57,896 nt of DNA from Liquorilactobacillus vini DSM 20605 (GTDB lineage Bacteria; Bacillota; Bacilli; Lactobacillales; Lactobacillaceae): contig NZ_AHYZ01000167.1 of assembly GCF_000255495.1 (NCBI RefSeq), forward strand, positions 1 to 57,896, in the 5' to 3' direction. Positions 42,230 through 50,908 of this stretch are shown one piece after another. Positions within the stretch are counted from its first letter, which is position 1; the number at the start of each line of letters is the position of its first letter. Below the pieces are notes generated by a model. It had not been told where the DNA came from. It saw nothing but the letters and a program-made list of their open reading frames with translations, and ran no database searches. A program made the translations under genes and the position numbers.

Positions 42230-42787
42230 GAAAACGTTTCCTCCTCCACTTCTTACACCTATTTATCAAGTACAGAATTAGGTTTATTAAAGGTCATTTA
42301 ACTTAGATTTAAAAAAATGGTGTTTATTCCTGAAAACCCGCTTAAGCACCTAAGAAAACAAGCAAAAAATCACTGCTAAAAATTTAAAAATTAATTATAG
42401 ATCTCAACACCTGGTGCTTTTATCCCTTTGTATTTGATAATTGTTCTCATTCTACATAAACAGAGTAGTCGTCAATTAACAATCAAGATGATTGAGCTCG
42501 ACAATCGAACTCACAAGCTACTCAAAATTCCAAAATTAGCATCATTTTTCATCTTAAATCAGCTCTAGTGTAATTAATCGGCTCTTCTTACAAAAAATCA
42601 AGTATTTATTCAACAAAATTCAACTATCTGAATTATTTTGATTGACTGACCTAATAAAATTATCAAACGCTACCAAAATTGATTAATAAATTAGTAAAAT
42701 AGAAAAATTTTCATAAAAATCATTATTTTAGCTTGTTTGTAAGAATTAAGTAAACCTAAAGAAATGAGGAGTTCTTACCATTTAGCA
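42230..42787. other. 558-bp gene-poor region between rgg-type gene and mscL
   Basis: Strongly AT-rich with no convincing gene. It holds an imperfect inverted repeat GAGCTCGA/TCGAACTC (42494-42512), a long-loop stem GTAAGAA/TTCTTAC (42739-42778) just past mscL, and two ORFs without Shine-Dalgarno sequences: 42317-42379 (20 codons) and 42488-42568 (26 codons, hydrophobic end IPKLASFFILNQL). None can be supported as coding. Confidence 0.5.
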
Positions 42788-43156
42788 TTATTTTCCATTT
42801 TCTTTTAATAAATCGCGAATTTCTTCTAAAAGTTGGACTTCAGGAGCTGCCACTGGTTCCTCATTCTTTTTGCTAACAAACTTATTAACGACTTTCACTA
42901 AAATAAATACCACAAATGCAATTATCAGAAAATTAATAACAGCATTTAAAAAGCTACCAACTCTAAAAGTTGCTCCAGCAATCTTAAAAACCCAATCTGA
43001 AAAATCAATTCCGCCAATAAATAATCCGATCAAAGGATTAATTAAATAATCAACTAACGATTTGACAATTGTTGTAAAAGCACTACCAATAATTACGCCG
43101 ACAGCTAAATCAATTACATTTCCTCGTGAAATAAATTCTTTAAATTCCTTTATCAA
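42788..43156 (-). CDS. mscL: Large-conductance mechanosensitive channel MscL
   Basis: Pentameric membrane channel that opens under osmotic downshock. 122 residues: N-terminal amphipathic helix (IKEFKEFISRGNVIDLAVG), pore helix with the conserved VGVIIGSAFTTIV, a periplasmic-side loop, second helix AVINFLIIAFVVFILVK, and a charged C-terminal coil (LLEEIRDLLKEN). The TTG start 43156 is placed 7 nt after GGGGTG. Confidence 0.97.
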   Translation of the reverse strand: MIKEFKEFISRGNVIDLAVGVIIGSAFTTIVKSLVDYLINPLIGLFIGGIDFSDWVFKIAGATFRVGSFLNAVINFLIIAFVVFILVKVVNKFVSKKNEEPVAAPEVQLLEEIRDLLKENGK

Positions 43157-43313
43157 TTACTTTCACCCCAGTATTCTGATTACTCTTACTGTACCAATAC
43201 AAAAAATCATTTTCAAGAGAATATTTACAATTTGTTAGTAATGTATAAATCTTTCCTTTAGTAATTGCCTATGTTAAATTTAAATAAATACTAAAAAAGG
43301 ATAGATTATTATC

Positions 43314-45965
43314 ATGAAATCACACTACTATCAGCTGAAAACCAAAAAAGTTTTAAAAATGCTCCATTCTTCTGAACAAGGTCTAACTGCTAGTCAAGTT
43401 GAACAACGCCAAAAAGAATCCGGAGCAAATTCTTTAGCGGAGCAAAAAAATCATTCCTTGGCAGAAAAATTTATTGCTCAATTTAAGGATTTAATGATCA
43501 TTATTTTGATTATTGCGGCTGTCATTGCGGGAATCACTGGTGATTTATCTGATGCAATGATCATTTTTTTAGTCGTAATCTTAAATGCAGCCTTTGGTGT
43601 CTTTCAGGAAACTAAAGCGGAAAATGCCATTCAAGCTTTGAAAGAAATGACAACAGCAACTTCACGTGTTAAACGCGATGGTCAAGTCAAAGTAATCAAA
43701 AGTTCTGAACTAGTTCCCGGTGACTTAGTAATTCTTGAAGCTGGCGATATTATCCCAGCTGATCTGCGCTTATTACAAAGCAGTTCTTTGAAAATCGAAG
43801 AAGCAGCTTTAACTGGTGAATCTCTGCCAACTGAAAAAAGTACCGCTCCACTATCTGAAGCCGAATTACCATTAGGCGACCGTGAAAATATGGCTTTTAT
43901 GAATACCAATGTGACTTATGGAACTGGTATGGGAATTGTAACCGCCATCGGGATGCAAACCGAGGTCGGAAAAATCGCTAAATTATTAAGCGAAACTAAA
44001 CAAACTATTACACCGCTACAACAAAGCATTACTCATTTAAGCAAATTACTGAGTATTTTGATTTTAGCAATTGCAGTGATTGTCTTTCTAGTCGGTACAA
44101 TCGTCAATCAAACCTCATTTTTAGCGATGTTGCTAACGGCGATTTCTTTAGCAGTTGCTGCGATTCCAGAAGGTTTACCGGCAATTGTAACCATTACGTT
44201 GGCTCTGGGCACCCAGGTCATGGCGCGAAAAAAGGCCTTGGTCCGGCGCCTACCAGCTGTTGAAACTTTAGGTGCTACTGAAATAATTGCTTCCGATAAG
44301 ACTGGAACATTAACTCAAAATAAAATGTCAGTTGAAAAACTTTATCTTCCTGACGAACTGATCACTGCTAAAAATTATCAGCCTACTGCTAGCGATCATT
44401 TGATTCAATCAATGATTTTAGCCAATGATACCCAAATTACCGAACAAGGTCTGACCGGCGATCCAACCGAGACGGCTCTGATTCAATTCAATCTTAACCA
44501 ACAATTTAAAGTAGCCGCTTTACAAAAAGACTTTCCCAGAATTGCTTCATTGCCATTTGACTCGGAAAGAAAATTAATGTCAGCAATTGTAAAAGCAGCC
44601 GATGGGGATATCATCATGTATACCAAAGGGGCCGTTGATGAACTACTTGAGCGAACTAATCAAATCTTTGATCATGGCACTATACGGTTAATTACTGAAA
44701 TTGACCGCAAACAAATCAAACAAGCCAACCAGCAATTAGCAACTCAGGCTTTGCGGGTTTTAGCTTTTGCCTACCGTCCTATGGAAAAATTTTCTTCCAA
44801 TGTTCAACCAAGTCCAATCCTTGAAAATCAGCTGATCTTTGTTGGCTTGGTTGGCATGATCGATCCTGAAAGACCAGAAGTCAAGCAGGCGATTGTCCAG
44901 GCCAAAACTGCTGGGATCAGGACCTTAATGATTACTGGAGATCACAAAACTACCGCTGCTGCGATTGCTCAACGATTAAAAATCATTGCCCAACCGACTG
45001 AAGAAAATATTGTGACCGGAAGTCAACTTGAAAAAATGAGTGAAGCTGAATTAAAACGGCGAGTCCCTGAAATTTCTGTTTATGCCCGCGTAGCACCTGA
45101 ACACAAAGTTCGCATTGTTAAAGCTTGGCAACAACGAGGTAAAATTGTAGCCATGACTGGAGATGGTGTTAATGATGCACCAGCATTAAAGACGGCTGAT
45201 ATTGGCATTGGAATGGGGATTACGGGAACCGAGGTCTCAAAGAATGCCAGCGACATTGTTTTAGCCGACGATAATTTTGCTACGATCATTACTGCAGTTC
45301 ATGAGGGTCGGCGTGTTTTTGCTAATATTCAAAAGGCCATTCAGTATCTGCTCTCAGCTAACTTAGGTGAGGTTTTAACATTATTCTTTATGACCTTACT
45401 CGCTTGGGATATTTTGGCTCCAGCACAAATTTTATGGATCAATCTAGTCACCGACACTTTCCCAGCAATTGCTTTAGGAATCGAAAAAGCTGAGGCAAAT
45501 GTCATGAAAAATCGGCCCCGAGGTGCTAAATCAAATTTCTTCAGCAATGGTGTCCTAGCCAGCATTATTTATCAAGGAATTTTAGAAGGCAGCTTGACTT
45601 TGGGAGTTTATTGGCTTGCCATTCAATTTCCATTTCATCATTCCAATGAGTTGATCCACGCTGATGCGCTAACAATGGCTTTTGCAACGTTAGGCTTAAT
45701 CCAATTATTTCATGCTTTCAATTCAAAATCGATCCATGAAACTATCTTTACCCGCCGAACTTTTAACAATCGCATTTTTAATTGGTCAATTATTATCTCT
45801 GCTTGCTTGCTTTTTTCAACGATTTTAATTCCGGCTTTTAATGCAACCTTTAAAGTCACAGCTTTAAACTGGCAACAATGGTCCATTGTCTTATTAGGCG
45901 GAATCCTAATGTTGCTAATCGTCGAAACTGTCAAATTAGTTCAACGTCAACTGCAAAAATTCTAA
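43314..45965 (+). CDS. P-type cation ATPase, Ca2+-type (P2A)
   Basis: 883-residue primary pump. Order: N-terminal cation-ATPase domain (SEQGLTASQVEQRQKESGANSL), actuator TGES (ALTGESLPTEK), phosphorylation motif SDKTGTLTQNKM (Asp at about 328), KGAVDEL in the nucleotide domain, and TGDGVNDAPALKTADIGI. Ion-site helices read PEGLPA (M4) and NLVTDTFPAIALG (M6), the Asn/Asp/Glu set of SERCA/PMR1-type Ca2+ (or Mn2+) pumps rather than heavy-metal or Na/K types. No regulatory riboswitch is seen upstream. A strong terminator follows. Confidence 0.93.
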   Translation: MKSHYYQLKTKKVLKMLHSSEQGLTASQVEQRQKESGANSLAEQKNHSLAEKFIAQFKDLMIIILIIAAVIAGITGDLSDAMIIFLVVILNAAFGVFQETKAENAIQALKEMTTATSRVKRDGQVKVIKSSELVPGDLVILEAGDIIPADLRLLQSSSLKIEEAALTGESLPTEKSTAPLSEAELPLGDRENMAFMNTNVTYGTGMGIVTAIGMQTEVGKIAKLLSETKQTITPLQQSITHLSKLLSILILAIAVIVFLVGTIVNQTSFLAMLLTAISLAVAAIPEGLPAIVTITLALGTQVMARKKALVRRLPAVETLGATEIIASDKTGTLTQNKMSVEKLYLPDELITAKNYQPTASDHLIQSMILANDTQITEQGLTGDPTETALIQFNLNQQFKVAALQKDFPRIASLPFDSERKLMSAIVKAADGDIIMYTKGAVDELLERTNQIFDHGTIRLITEIDRKQIKQANQQLATQALRVLAFAYRPMEKFSSNVQPSPILENQLIFVGLVGMIDPERPEVKQAIVQAKTAGIRTLMITGDHKTTAAAIAQRLKIIAQPTEENIVTGSQLEKMSEAELKRRVPEISVYARVAPEHKVRIVKAWQQRGKIVAMTGDGVNDAPALKTADIGIGMGITGTEVSKNASDIVLADDNFATIITAVHEGRRVFANIQKAIQYLLSANLGEVLTLFFMTLLAWDILAPAQILWINLVTDTFPAIALGIEKAEANVMKNRPRGAKSNFFSNGVLASIIYQGILEGSLTLGVYWLAIQFPFHHSNELIHADALTMAFATLGLIQLFHAFNSKSIHETIFTRRTFNNRIFNWSIIISACLLFSTILIPAFNATFKVTALNWQQWSIVLLGGILMLLIVETVKLVQRQLQKF

Positions 45966-46009
45966 AAATCAAGGATTGGGGAAAATAACTTTTCCAATCC
46001 TTGATTTTT
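45965..46009. terminator. Bidirectional terminator between P-ATPase and aldo/keto reductase
   Basis: Arms AAAATCAAGGATTGG... (from 45965) and ...CCAATCCTTGATTTTT (to 46009) pair over about 20 bp with one bulged G and a 4-nt loop; T- and A-rich flanks serve both directions. Confidence 0.9.
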
Positions 46010-46039
46010 GGACAAATATTTCAAATCAGCCTAAATAAC

Positions 46040-46954
46040 TTAGAAACCTTGAAAAAGCTTATCGATTTGATCGAACTCTTCCATTGACAATTCAATTGTC
46101 GCTGCCTTAGCATTGCTCAAAACTTGGTCCGGTTTCCTTGCTCCAGGAATTACAATTCCAATTGCTGGATTTTTCAAATACCAAGCCAAAATTACTTGAG
46201 CAACAGTTGCTTGATGCTTTTCAGCAATTTGACGAATAAATTTAAGATTATCAATAATTTGTTGAAACTGCTGACTGGTAAACTGGGTAAATTTCCCACT
46301 ATCGGATTGATTGTATTTACCAGTCAATAATCCCGAAGCCAGTGGGAAATAAGGAACAAAGGTAATTTTATTTTTAGTTAGATATGGTAGCAGTTCTTTT
46401 TCAGCCTGACGATGAACCAAACTATAATGATCTTCCACAATATCTACTCCACCATCTTGGTTAGCTGCTTTAATTTGTGCCAAACTAAAATTTGAGACAC
46501 CGACTGCTTTGATTTTACCGGCTTTTTTTAATTCGGTTAATGCCGCTACTGCCTCAGCTTTTGGTGTTTTTTCATCAGGAAAATGAATATAGAAGATGTC
46601 GATATAATCCGTTTTTAAACGTTTTAGTGCATCGTCAACCGCTTTTTTCAAAAAGGCCGGCTGATTATTTGGCTTTAAATTCCTACTTTGATCTTGCGCA
46701 GCTTTAGTGGCAATGACCACTTGCTCCCGCCTGTAATCTTGCAAAACATCACCAATAATTTCTTCTGACCGGCCTAAGCCATACATAAAAGCTGTATCAA
46801 GCATTTGGACTCCATTATCTAACGCTGTTTTCACCACGGCGTAACCATCTTGATCTTGCAGATTTGGAAAAAGATTATGCCCGCCGACTTTGTTGGTTCC
46901 TAACCCTAACTGTGTCGTAAGCACCTCACTTTGACCAACTTTAATCGTATTCAC
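46040..46954 (-). CDS. Aldo/keto reductase
   Basis: 304-residue NADPH-dependent oxidoreductase of the (beta/alpha)8 AKR family. Catalytic tetrad: Asp and Tyr in MLDTAFMYGLGRSEE, Lys in VVIATKAAQD and His in DIFYIHFPDE. The C-terminal IVIPGARKPDQVLSNAKAA binds the cofactor. It is close to AKR11-type general stress reductases, substrate unknown. GTG start 46954 follows GGGAGG. Confidence 0.93.
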   Translation of the reverse strand: MNTIKVGQSEVLTTQLGLGTNKVGGHNLFPNLQDQDGYAVVKTALDNGVQMLDTAFMYGLGRSEEIIGDVLQDYRREQVVIATKAAQDQSRNLKPNNQPAFLKKAVDDALKRLKTDYIDIFYIHFPDEKTPKAEAVAALTELKKAGKIKAVGVSNFSLAQIKAANQDGGVDIVEDHYSLVHRQAEKELLPYLTKNKITFVPYFPLASGLLTGKYNQSDSGKFTQFTSQQFQQIIDNLKFIRQIAEKHQATVAQVILAWYLKNPAIGIVIPGARKPDQVLSNAKAATIELSMEEFDQIDKLFQGF

Positions 46955-47023
46955 GATTGAAAACCTCCCTTATTTTGGTAATTTTATTATAGAAAGTTTG
47001 GGCTCTAAAAGCATTTAATCTGC

Positions 47024-47908
47024 CTATATTGTTGATGGCACATAACAATTGATAAAGTGGGGATGCCATGAAATGCTCAACGGCAAAAATGGCCCCGGGT
47101 CACCATCAATTCGCGTTGAAATCCGCTCATTTGCAAAACTGCGAATAATTATTTTTTTAATATCAAATGAAGTTAGTGTAGTTGACCGCCGCAAATTACC
47201 TGTTAATGCAAAATAACTGTAATTAAATAACTTATTGAGTTTTAAATTATTCAACATCGTCAAGTGCAGTCCGTCATCATCTTTTTTTAAATATTTACGA
47301 CCGCCAATGTAATTTGAAGTTGATAGCAAACAAAACCAAACCTTGGCCTGCAGTGAAAATTCATTATTAAAAAATTCGATTGGCTGAGATTTTTGCTGAG
47401 GCAATTTTTTGAACGCTTGCCAAATGTAAATTTTCAAACCATAACGTTGTTTGTCCCTTTGCCGAACTTGATTTGATACTTCAGCTAAACTACCAAAAAT
47501 CAATGAACTAACAATTGCTTGACCATTACATTCTCCAATATCAATTGCTTGTTGATTACCATTTAAAATATTTTCTAATGCTGGTTTAGGTTCCAATGGG
47601 ATCTTCCATTTACGAGCAAAATTATTGACAGTTCCTGCTGGAATCAAGCCAATAGTTGGTTGAACTTGACTTTTTAAAAGGACTGTCAAGACCAAGTTCA
47701 AAGTCCCATCACCGCCGATACAAATCAGCCGCTCAAATTTATTGATCCGTTCCTTAAGCTCTTGTTTGGCAGCCACAGCATTAATAGCTAAGGTCTTCTC
47801 AGCTATTTGACCATGATTTTTTAACTCCTGAATTACCCAATTAGCAACTTCTTCGGCCTTTCCATTTCCCGAATGGCGATTATAGAAAATTAAATTTTTT
47901 CTTTTCAT
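47024..47908 (-). CDS. Diacylglycerol/lipid kinase family protein (YegS/DgkB-like)
   Basis: 294-residue cytoplasmic lipid kinase-fold protein (DAGK catalytic domain). Motifs: NLIFYNRHSGNG at the N-terminus, LICIGGDGTLNLV (GGDGT nucleotide site), and GLIPAGTVNNFARKWKIP. The C-terminal domain ends with RIDGDPG, where the DG pair is conserved. Relatives phosphorylate diacylglycerol or undecaprenol-type lipids; the substrate here is open. ATG 47908 begins the domain; GTG 47917 is an alternative start with closer Shine-Dalgarno. Confidence 0.88.
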   Translation of the reverse strand: MKRKNLIFYNRHSGNGKAEEVANWVIQELKNHGQIAEKTLAINAVAAKQELKERINKFERLICIGGDGTLNLVLTVLLKSQVQPTIGLIPAGTVNNFARKWKIPLEPKPALENILNGNQQAIDIGECNGQAIVSSLIFGSLAEVSNQVRQRDKQRYGLKIYIWQAFKKLPQQKSQPIEFFNNEFSLQAKVWFCLLSTSNYIGGRKYLKKDDDGLHLTMLNNLKLNKLFNYSYFALTGNLRRSTTLTSFDIKKIIIRSFANERISTRIDGDPGPFLPLSISWHPHFINCYVPSTI

Positions 47909-47950
47909 TGATCTCACTTTCCTTTCAACGGCTTACAATATTTTTTTGTA

Positions 47951-47997
47951 AGGTGTACCTAAAAATAGTTTTAATTGTGTTAAATCTGGTGTACAAT
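47951..47997 (+). promoter_or_regulatory. mntH promoter with candidate metal-repressor operators
   Basis: TTTTAA (-35, 47969-47974), 17 nt, TACAAT (-10, 47992-47997). The near-palindrome TAAGGTGTACCTAA (core AGGTGTACCT, 47951-47960) sits just upstream of -35, and a second GGTGTAC (47988-47994) overlaps -10. An AGGT..ACCT core recalls DtxR/MntR-family operators; manganese repression is inferred from that plus the gene. Confidence 0.5.
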
Positions 47998-48034
47998 GAA
48001 AACAGCTTGAAAATATGAAAGGTGGTTATTTATT

Positions 48035-49615
48035 TTGAGCAAGGAAAAAAATACACATCAACGGCATAAATTAATTGAATATGCCAATGGACCATCGCTA
48101 GAAGAAATCAATGGCACGGTCGATGTTCCACATGGAAAAGGATTTTGGCGAACCTTATTTGCTTATTCCGGACCTGGTGCCTTGGTTGCTGTTGGCTACA
48201 TGGATCCTGGTAATTGGTCAACTTCGATCACTGGTGGACAATATTTCGAATACTTATTAATGTCCGTTATCTTAATGTCAAGCTTGATCGCGATGTTGCT
48301 GCAATACATGGCAGCCAAACTTGGGATTGTGAGCCAGATGGATCTTGCTCAAGCAATTCGTGCCAGAACCGGAAAAGCTTTGGGTGTTGTTTTATGGATT
48401 CTAACTGAATTAGCAATCATGGCAACTGATATTGCTGAAGTTATCGGAGCAGCGATTGCTTTATACTTGTTGTTCCATATTCCTTTAGTCATTGCTGTTT
48501 TCATTACTGTTTTCGATATTTTGCTCTTATTGTTATTGACTAAAGTTGGCTTCAGAAAAATCGAAGCTATTGTTGTTTGCTTGATTTGCGTTATTTTATT
48601 TGTTTTCGCTTATGAAGTTGCTCTATCAGCCCCTGTATGGGGTGATGTAATCAAGGGCTTAATTCCAACTGCCAAAACTTTTTCCAGTTCTCCTGAAATT
48701 GGTGGCGAAAATCCTTTGCAAGGTGCTTTGGGTATCATTGGAGCAACTGTTATGCCTCATAACTTATACTTACATTCAGCTATTTCTCAAACCCGCAAAA
48801 TTGATCATAGTGACGAAGAAGATGTTGCTCAAGCCGTTCGTTTTTCAGCTTGGGATTCCAATATCCAATTAACTTGTGCTTTCTTTGTTAACTCCTTGCT
48901 GCTAATCATGGGGGTCGCTGTTTTCAAAACAGGAGCTGTTAAAGATCCCTCGTTCTTTGGCTTATTCCAAGCTTTATCAGATACTTCCACTCTAAGTAAT
49001 GGTGTTTTGATAGCTGTTGCTAAATCTGGCATCTTATCTGTTCTATTTGCGGTTGCTTTGTTAGCATCCGGCCAAAATTCAACTATTACTGGTACTTTAA
49101 CTGGCCAAGTTATCATGGAAGGTTTTGTCCACATGAAGATGCCACTTTGGGCACGACGTTTAGTAACTCGTTTAATTTCTGTTATCCCCGTTTTGATTTG
49201 CGTTTCGATGACAACTAAAGATACACCGATTCAACAGCATGAAGCGCTAAACACTTTAATGAACAACTCTCAGGTCTTCTTAGCTTTTGCATTGCCGTTT
49301 TCAATGGTGCCACTTTTGATGATGACCAATAGCAAAAGTGAAATGGGCAATCGTTTTAAAAACTCTACTTGGGTCAAGATCTTAGGCTGGATTTCAGTTA
49401 TTGGCTTGACCATCTTAAATATGAAGGGCTTACCAGACCAGATCGAAGCTTTCTTTGGTGCTAACGCTACTAAAAGTGAGTTAGCCATTGCTGATGGAAT
49501 TGCTTACGTTTTGATTGTCGCAGTCATTGCTTTATTAATTTGGACCATTTATGAATTGCATAAGGGAAACAAACGTTATGAAGCTAGTCAAGCGGAAAAA
49601 GTTACCGCTGAATAA
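48035..49615 (+). CDS. mntH: Nramp-family Mn2+/divalent metal transporter MntH
   Basis: Proton-coupled manganese importer, 526 residues with about 11 helices. The metal-binding motif DPGNW lies in helix 1 ([12 protein letters not shown]), and the helix-6 motif MPHNLYLHS is intact, so it is predicted active. TTG start 48035 follows AAAGGTGG. Lactobacilli accumulate Mn2+ against superoxide, which fits the H2O2-generating pox gene in this window. The usp gene follows 29 nt downstream, a common lactobacillar pairing. Confidence 0.96.
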   Translation: MSKEKNTHQRHKLIEYANGPSLEEINGTVDVPHGKGFWRTLFAYSGPGALVAVGYMDPGNWSTSITGGQYFEYLLMSVILMSSLIAMLLQYMAAKLGIVSQMDLAQAIRARTGKALGVVLWILTELAIMATDIAEVIGAAIALYLLFHIPLVIAVFITVFDILLLLLLTKVGFRKIEAIVVCLICVILFVFAYEVALSAPVWGDVIKGLIPTAKTFSSSPEIGGENPLQGALGIIGATVMPHNLYLHSAISQTRKIDHSDEEDVAQAVRFSAWDSNIQLTCAFFVNSLLLIMGVAVFKTGAVKDPSFFGLFQALSDTSTLSNGVLIAVAKSGILSVLFAVALLASGQNSTITGTLTGQVIMEGFVHMKMPLWARRLVTRLISVIPVLICVSMTTKDTPIQQHEALNTLMNNSQVFLAFALPFSMVPLLMMTNSKSEMGNRFKNSTWVKILGWISVIGLTILNMKGLPDQIEAFFGANATKSELAIADGIAYVLIVAVIALLIWTIYELHKGNKRYEASQAEKVTAE

Positions 49616-49644
49616 TCATATCCTAGTGAAAGTGGTGAATATTT

Positions 49645-50076
49645 ATGGAAGATGATTTTAAGAAAATCTTAGTTGGTGTCGACGATTCAGAAGATGCCTT
49701 ACTAGCATTTCGTTATGCGATGAAGCGAGCACGGGCAACTAATGCTGAATTAATCATTGTTTCTGTTCTTGAAAGTAACGAAATGAGCGTTTATCAAGCC
49801 TTGAACAAGGATTATATTCATGGTGAACGGGAAGATTTGGAAAAACATATCTTGAAATATCAGAAATTAGCTCAAGATGCCGGCGTCAAAAAGGTTCGTT
49901 CGATCGTCGCTGAAGGAAATGCCGGTGAAGCAATCGTCAAAGATGTTATCCCACACGTTCAACCGGACTTGTTGATTATTGGATCTTATTCGAAAAAAGG
50001 GTTAGCTCGTCATTTTGGCAGTCAAGCTGCTTACATGGCTAAATATGCACCTGTTTCAGTTTTAGTAATTCGTTAA
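49645..50076 (+). CDS. Universal stress protein (UspA family)
   Basis: 143-residue cytoplasmic Usp-fold protein. It opens KKILVGVDDSEDALLAFRYA and ends IGSYSKKGLARHFGSQAAYMAKYAPVSVLVIR; the GS-x9-G(S) ATP-binding pattern (GSYSKKG..GSQA) is present. It is probably co-transcribed with mntH and may modulate metal uptake or stress response; the link is inferred from position. Confidence 0.92.
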   Translation: MEDDFKKILVGVDDSEDALLAFRYAMKRARATNAELIIVSVLESNEMSVYQALNKDYIHGEREDLEKHILKYQKLAQDAGVKKVRSIVAEGNAGEAIVKDVIPHVQPDLLIIGSYSKKGLARHFGSQAAYMAKYAPVSVLVIR

Positions 50077-50103
50077 TTGATAATCTATTACTACTAAATC
50101 TCG

Positions 50104-50150
50104 AAAAGGGCAAACGATTATTATAATAATCATTTGCCCTTTTACTTTTA
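50104..50150 (+). terminator. Intrinsic terminator after usp
   Basis: Arms 50104-50123 and 50124-50143 are a 20-bp inverted repeat with one mismatch, GC core GGGC/GCCC, followed by tactttta. Confidence 0.85.
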
Positions 50151-50222
50151 GTCAGATCATACTCGTGAATCAATTTTTAAGTTTACACTACTACTCAGTT
50201 AAGAAAACGAACAATGATTTCG

Positions 50223-50471
50223 TTACGATTTAACTTTTGTCAATAACCAAGATACCAGCCAAACTAAGATAACTGCTCCAATAATCGATGGAATAATCGC
50301 CATTCCAGCTAACTGAGGTCCCCAAGAACCCAAAATAACTTCTCCTAATGAAGAACCAATCAAACCAGCAACAATGTTACTGATCCAGCCCATCGATTTT
50401 CCTTTGCTAGTGATTGCCCCCGCAATCGCTCCGATAATCGCACCAACGATCAAAACCCATAACCAATGCAT
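50223..50471 (-). CDS. GlsB/YeaQ/YmgE-family membrane stress protein
   Basis: 82 residues with three glycine-rich hydrophobic segments (WVLIVGAIIGAIAGAI, WISNIVAGLIGSSLGEVIL, IIPSIIGAVILVWLVSWLL), the family pattern of a small integral membrane protein. GAGAGG precedes its ATG. It lies 29 nt downstream of the csbD gene; both are general-stress families and likely one operon. Confidence 0.93.
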   Translation of the reverse strand: MHWLWVLIVGAIIGAIAGAITSKGKSMGWISNIVAGLIGSSLGEVILGSWGPQLAGMAIIPSIIGAVILVWLVSWLLTKVKS

Positions 50472-50500
50472 AAAATTTCCTCTCTTTCTAAGCGACTTTT

Positions 50501-50680
50501 TTATTTATTAAGCTTATTTTTAACCTCTTCCTTGGCTTCTGCAAGCTTATCCTTAGCTTTGCCTAGCAAATTCTGCCCTTTTCCCTGTAATTCACGGGCT
50601 TTATCATTTGTCACTTTACCTTCAGTTTCTTTAACTTTACCAGCAACCTGATCTTTAGCACTGTCTAAGTTCTTTGCCAT
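50501..50680 (-). CDS. CsbD-family stress-response protein
   Basis: 59 residues, almost entirely charged and helical: starts MAKNLDSAKDQVAGKVKETEG and continues with repeated GKxK segments (GKGQNLLGKAKDKLAEAKEE). This is the CsbD pattern of sigma-B-type general-stress proteins, of unknown biochemical function. AGGAGGGG lies 10 nt before ATG 50680. It is the first gene of the csbD-glsB pair. Confidence 0.93.
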   Translation of the reverse strand: MAKNLDSAKDQVAGKVKETEGKVTNDKARELQGKGQNLLGKAKDKLAEAKEEVKNKLNK

Positions 50681-50908
50681 AAATTAATATCCCCTCCTAA
50701 ATTTAAGTAAAGAGTAAATAAATTGTTGATAACTCAACAACTCCTTGAATTTAGATTATCATGGCATAAAATGTTAATCAATTTTTATGCTTAGTGTTTA
50801 AGTTAAAAATGTTTTTTTATATTTTGTTTCAAATTTCACTACTTGCAATGTCTATCGGTAAACCGTATTATTTTAAGTGGCTGCAAATTTAAATTAAAGG
50901 ATATTTTT

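Noticed and set aside
42317..42379. 20-codon ORF divergent from the Rgg-type gene
   Set aside because: No ribosome-binding site, and the peptide is polar and basic, unlike short hydrophobic pheromones.
42488..42568. 26-codon ORF as a pheromone precursor for the Rgg-type regulator
   Set aside because: Hydrophobic end is suggestive, but there is no Shine-Dalgarno sequence and no promoter at a sensible distance; kept only as a possibility in the findings.
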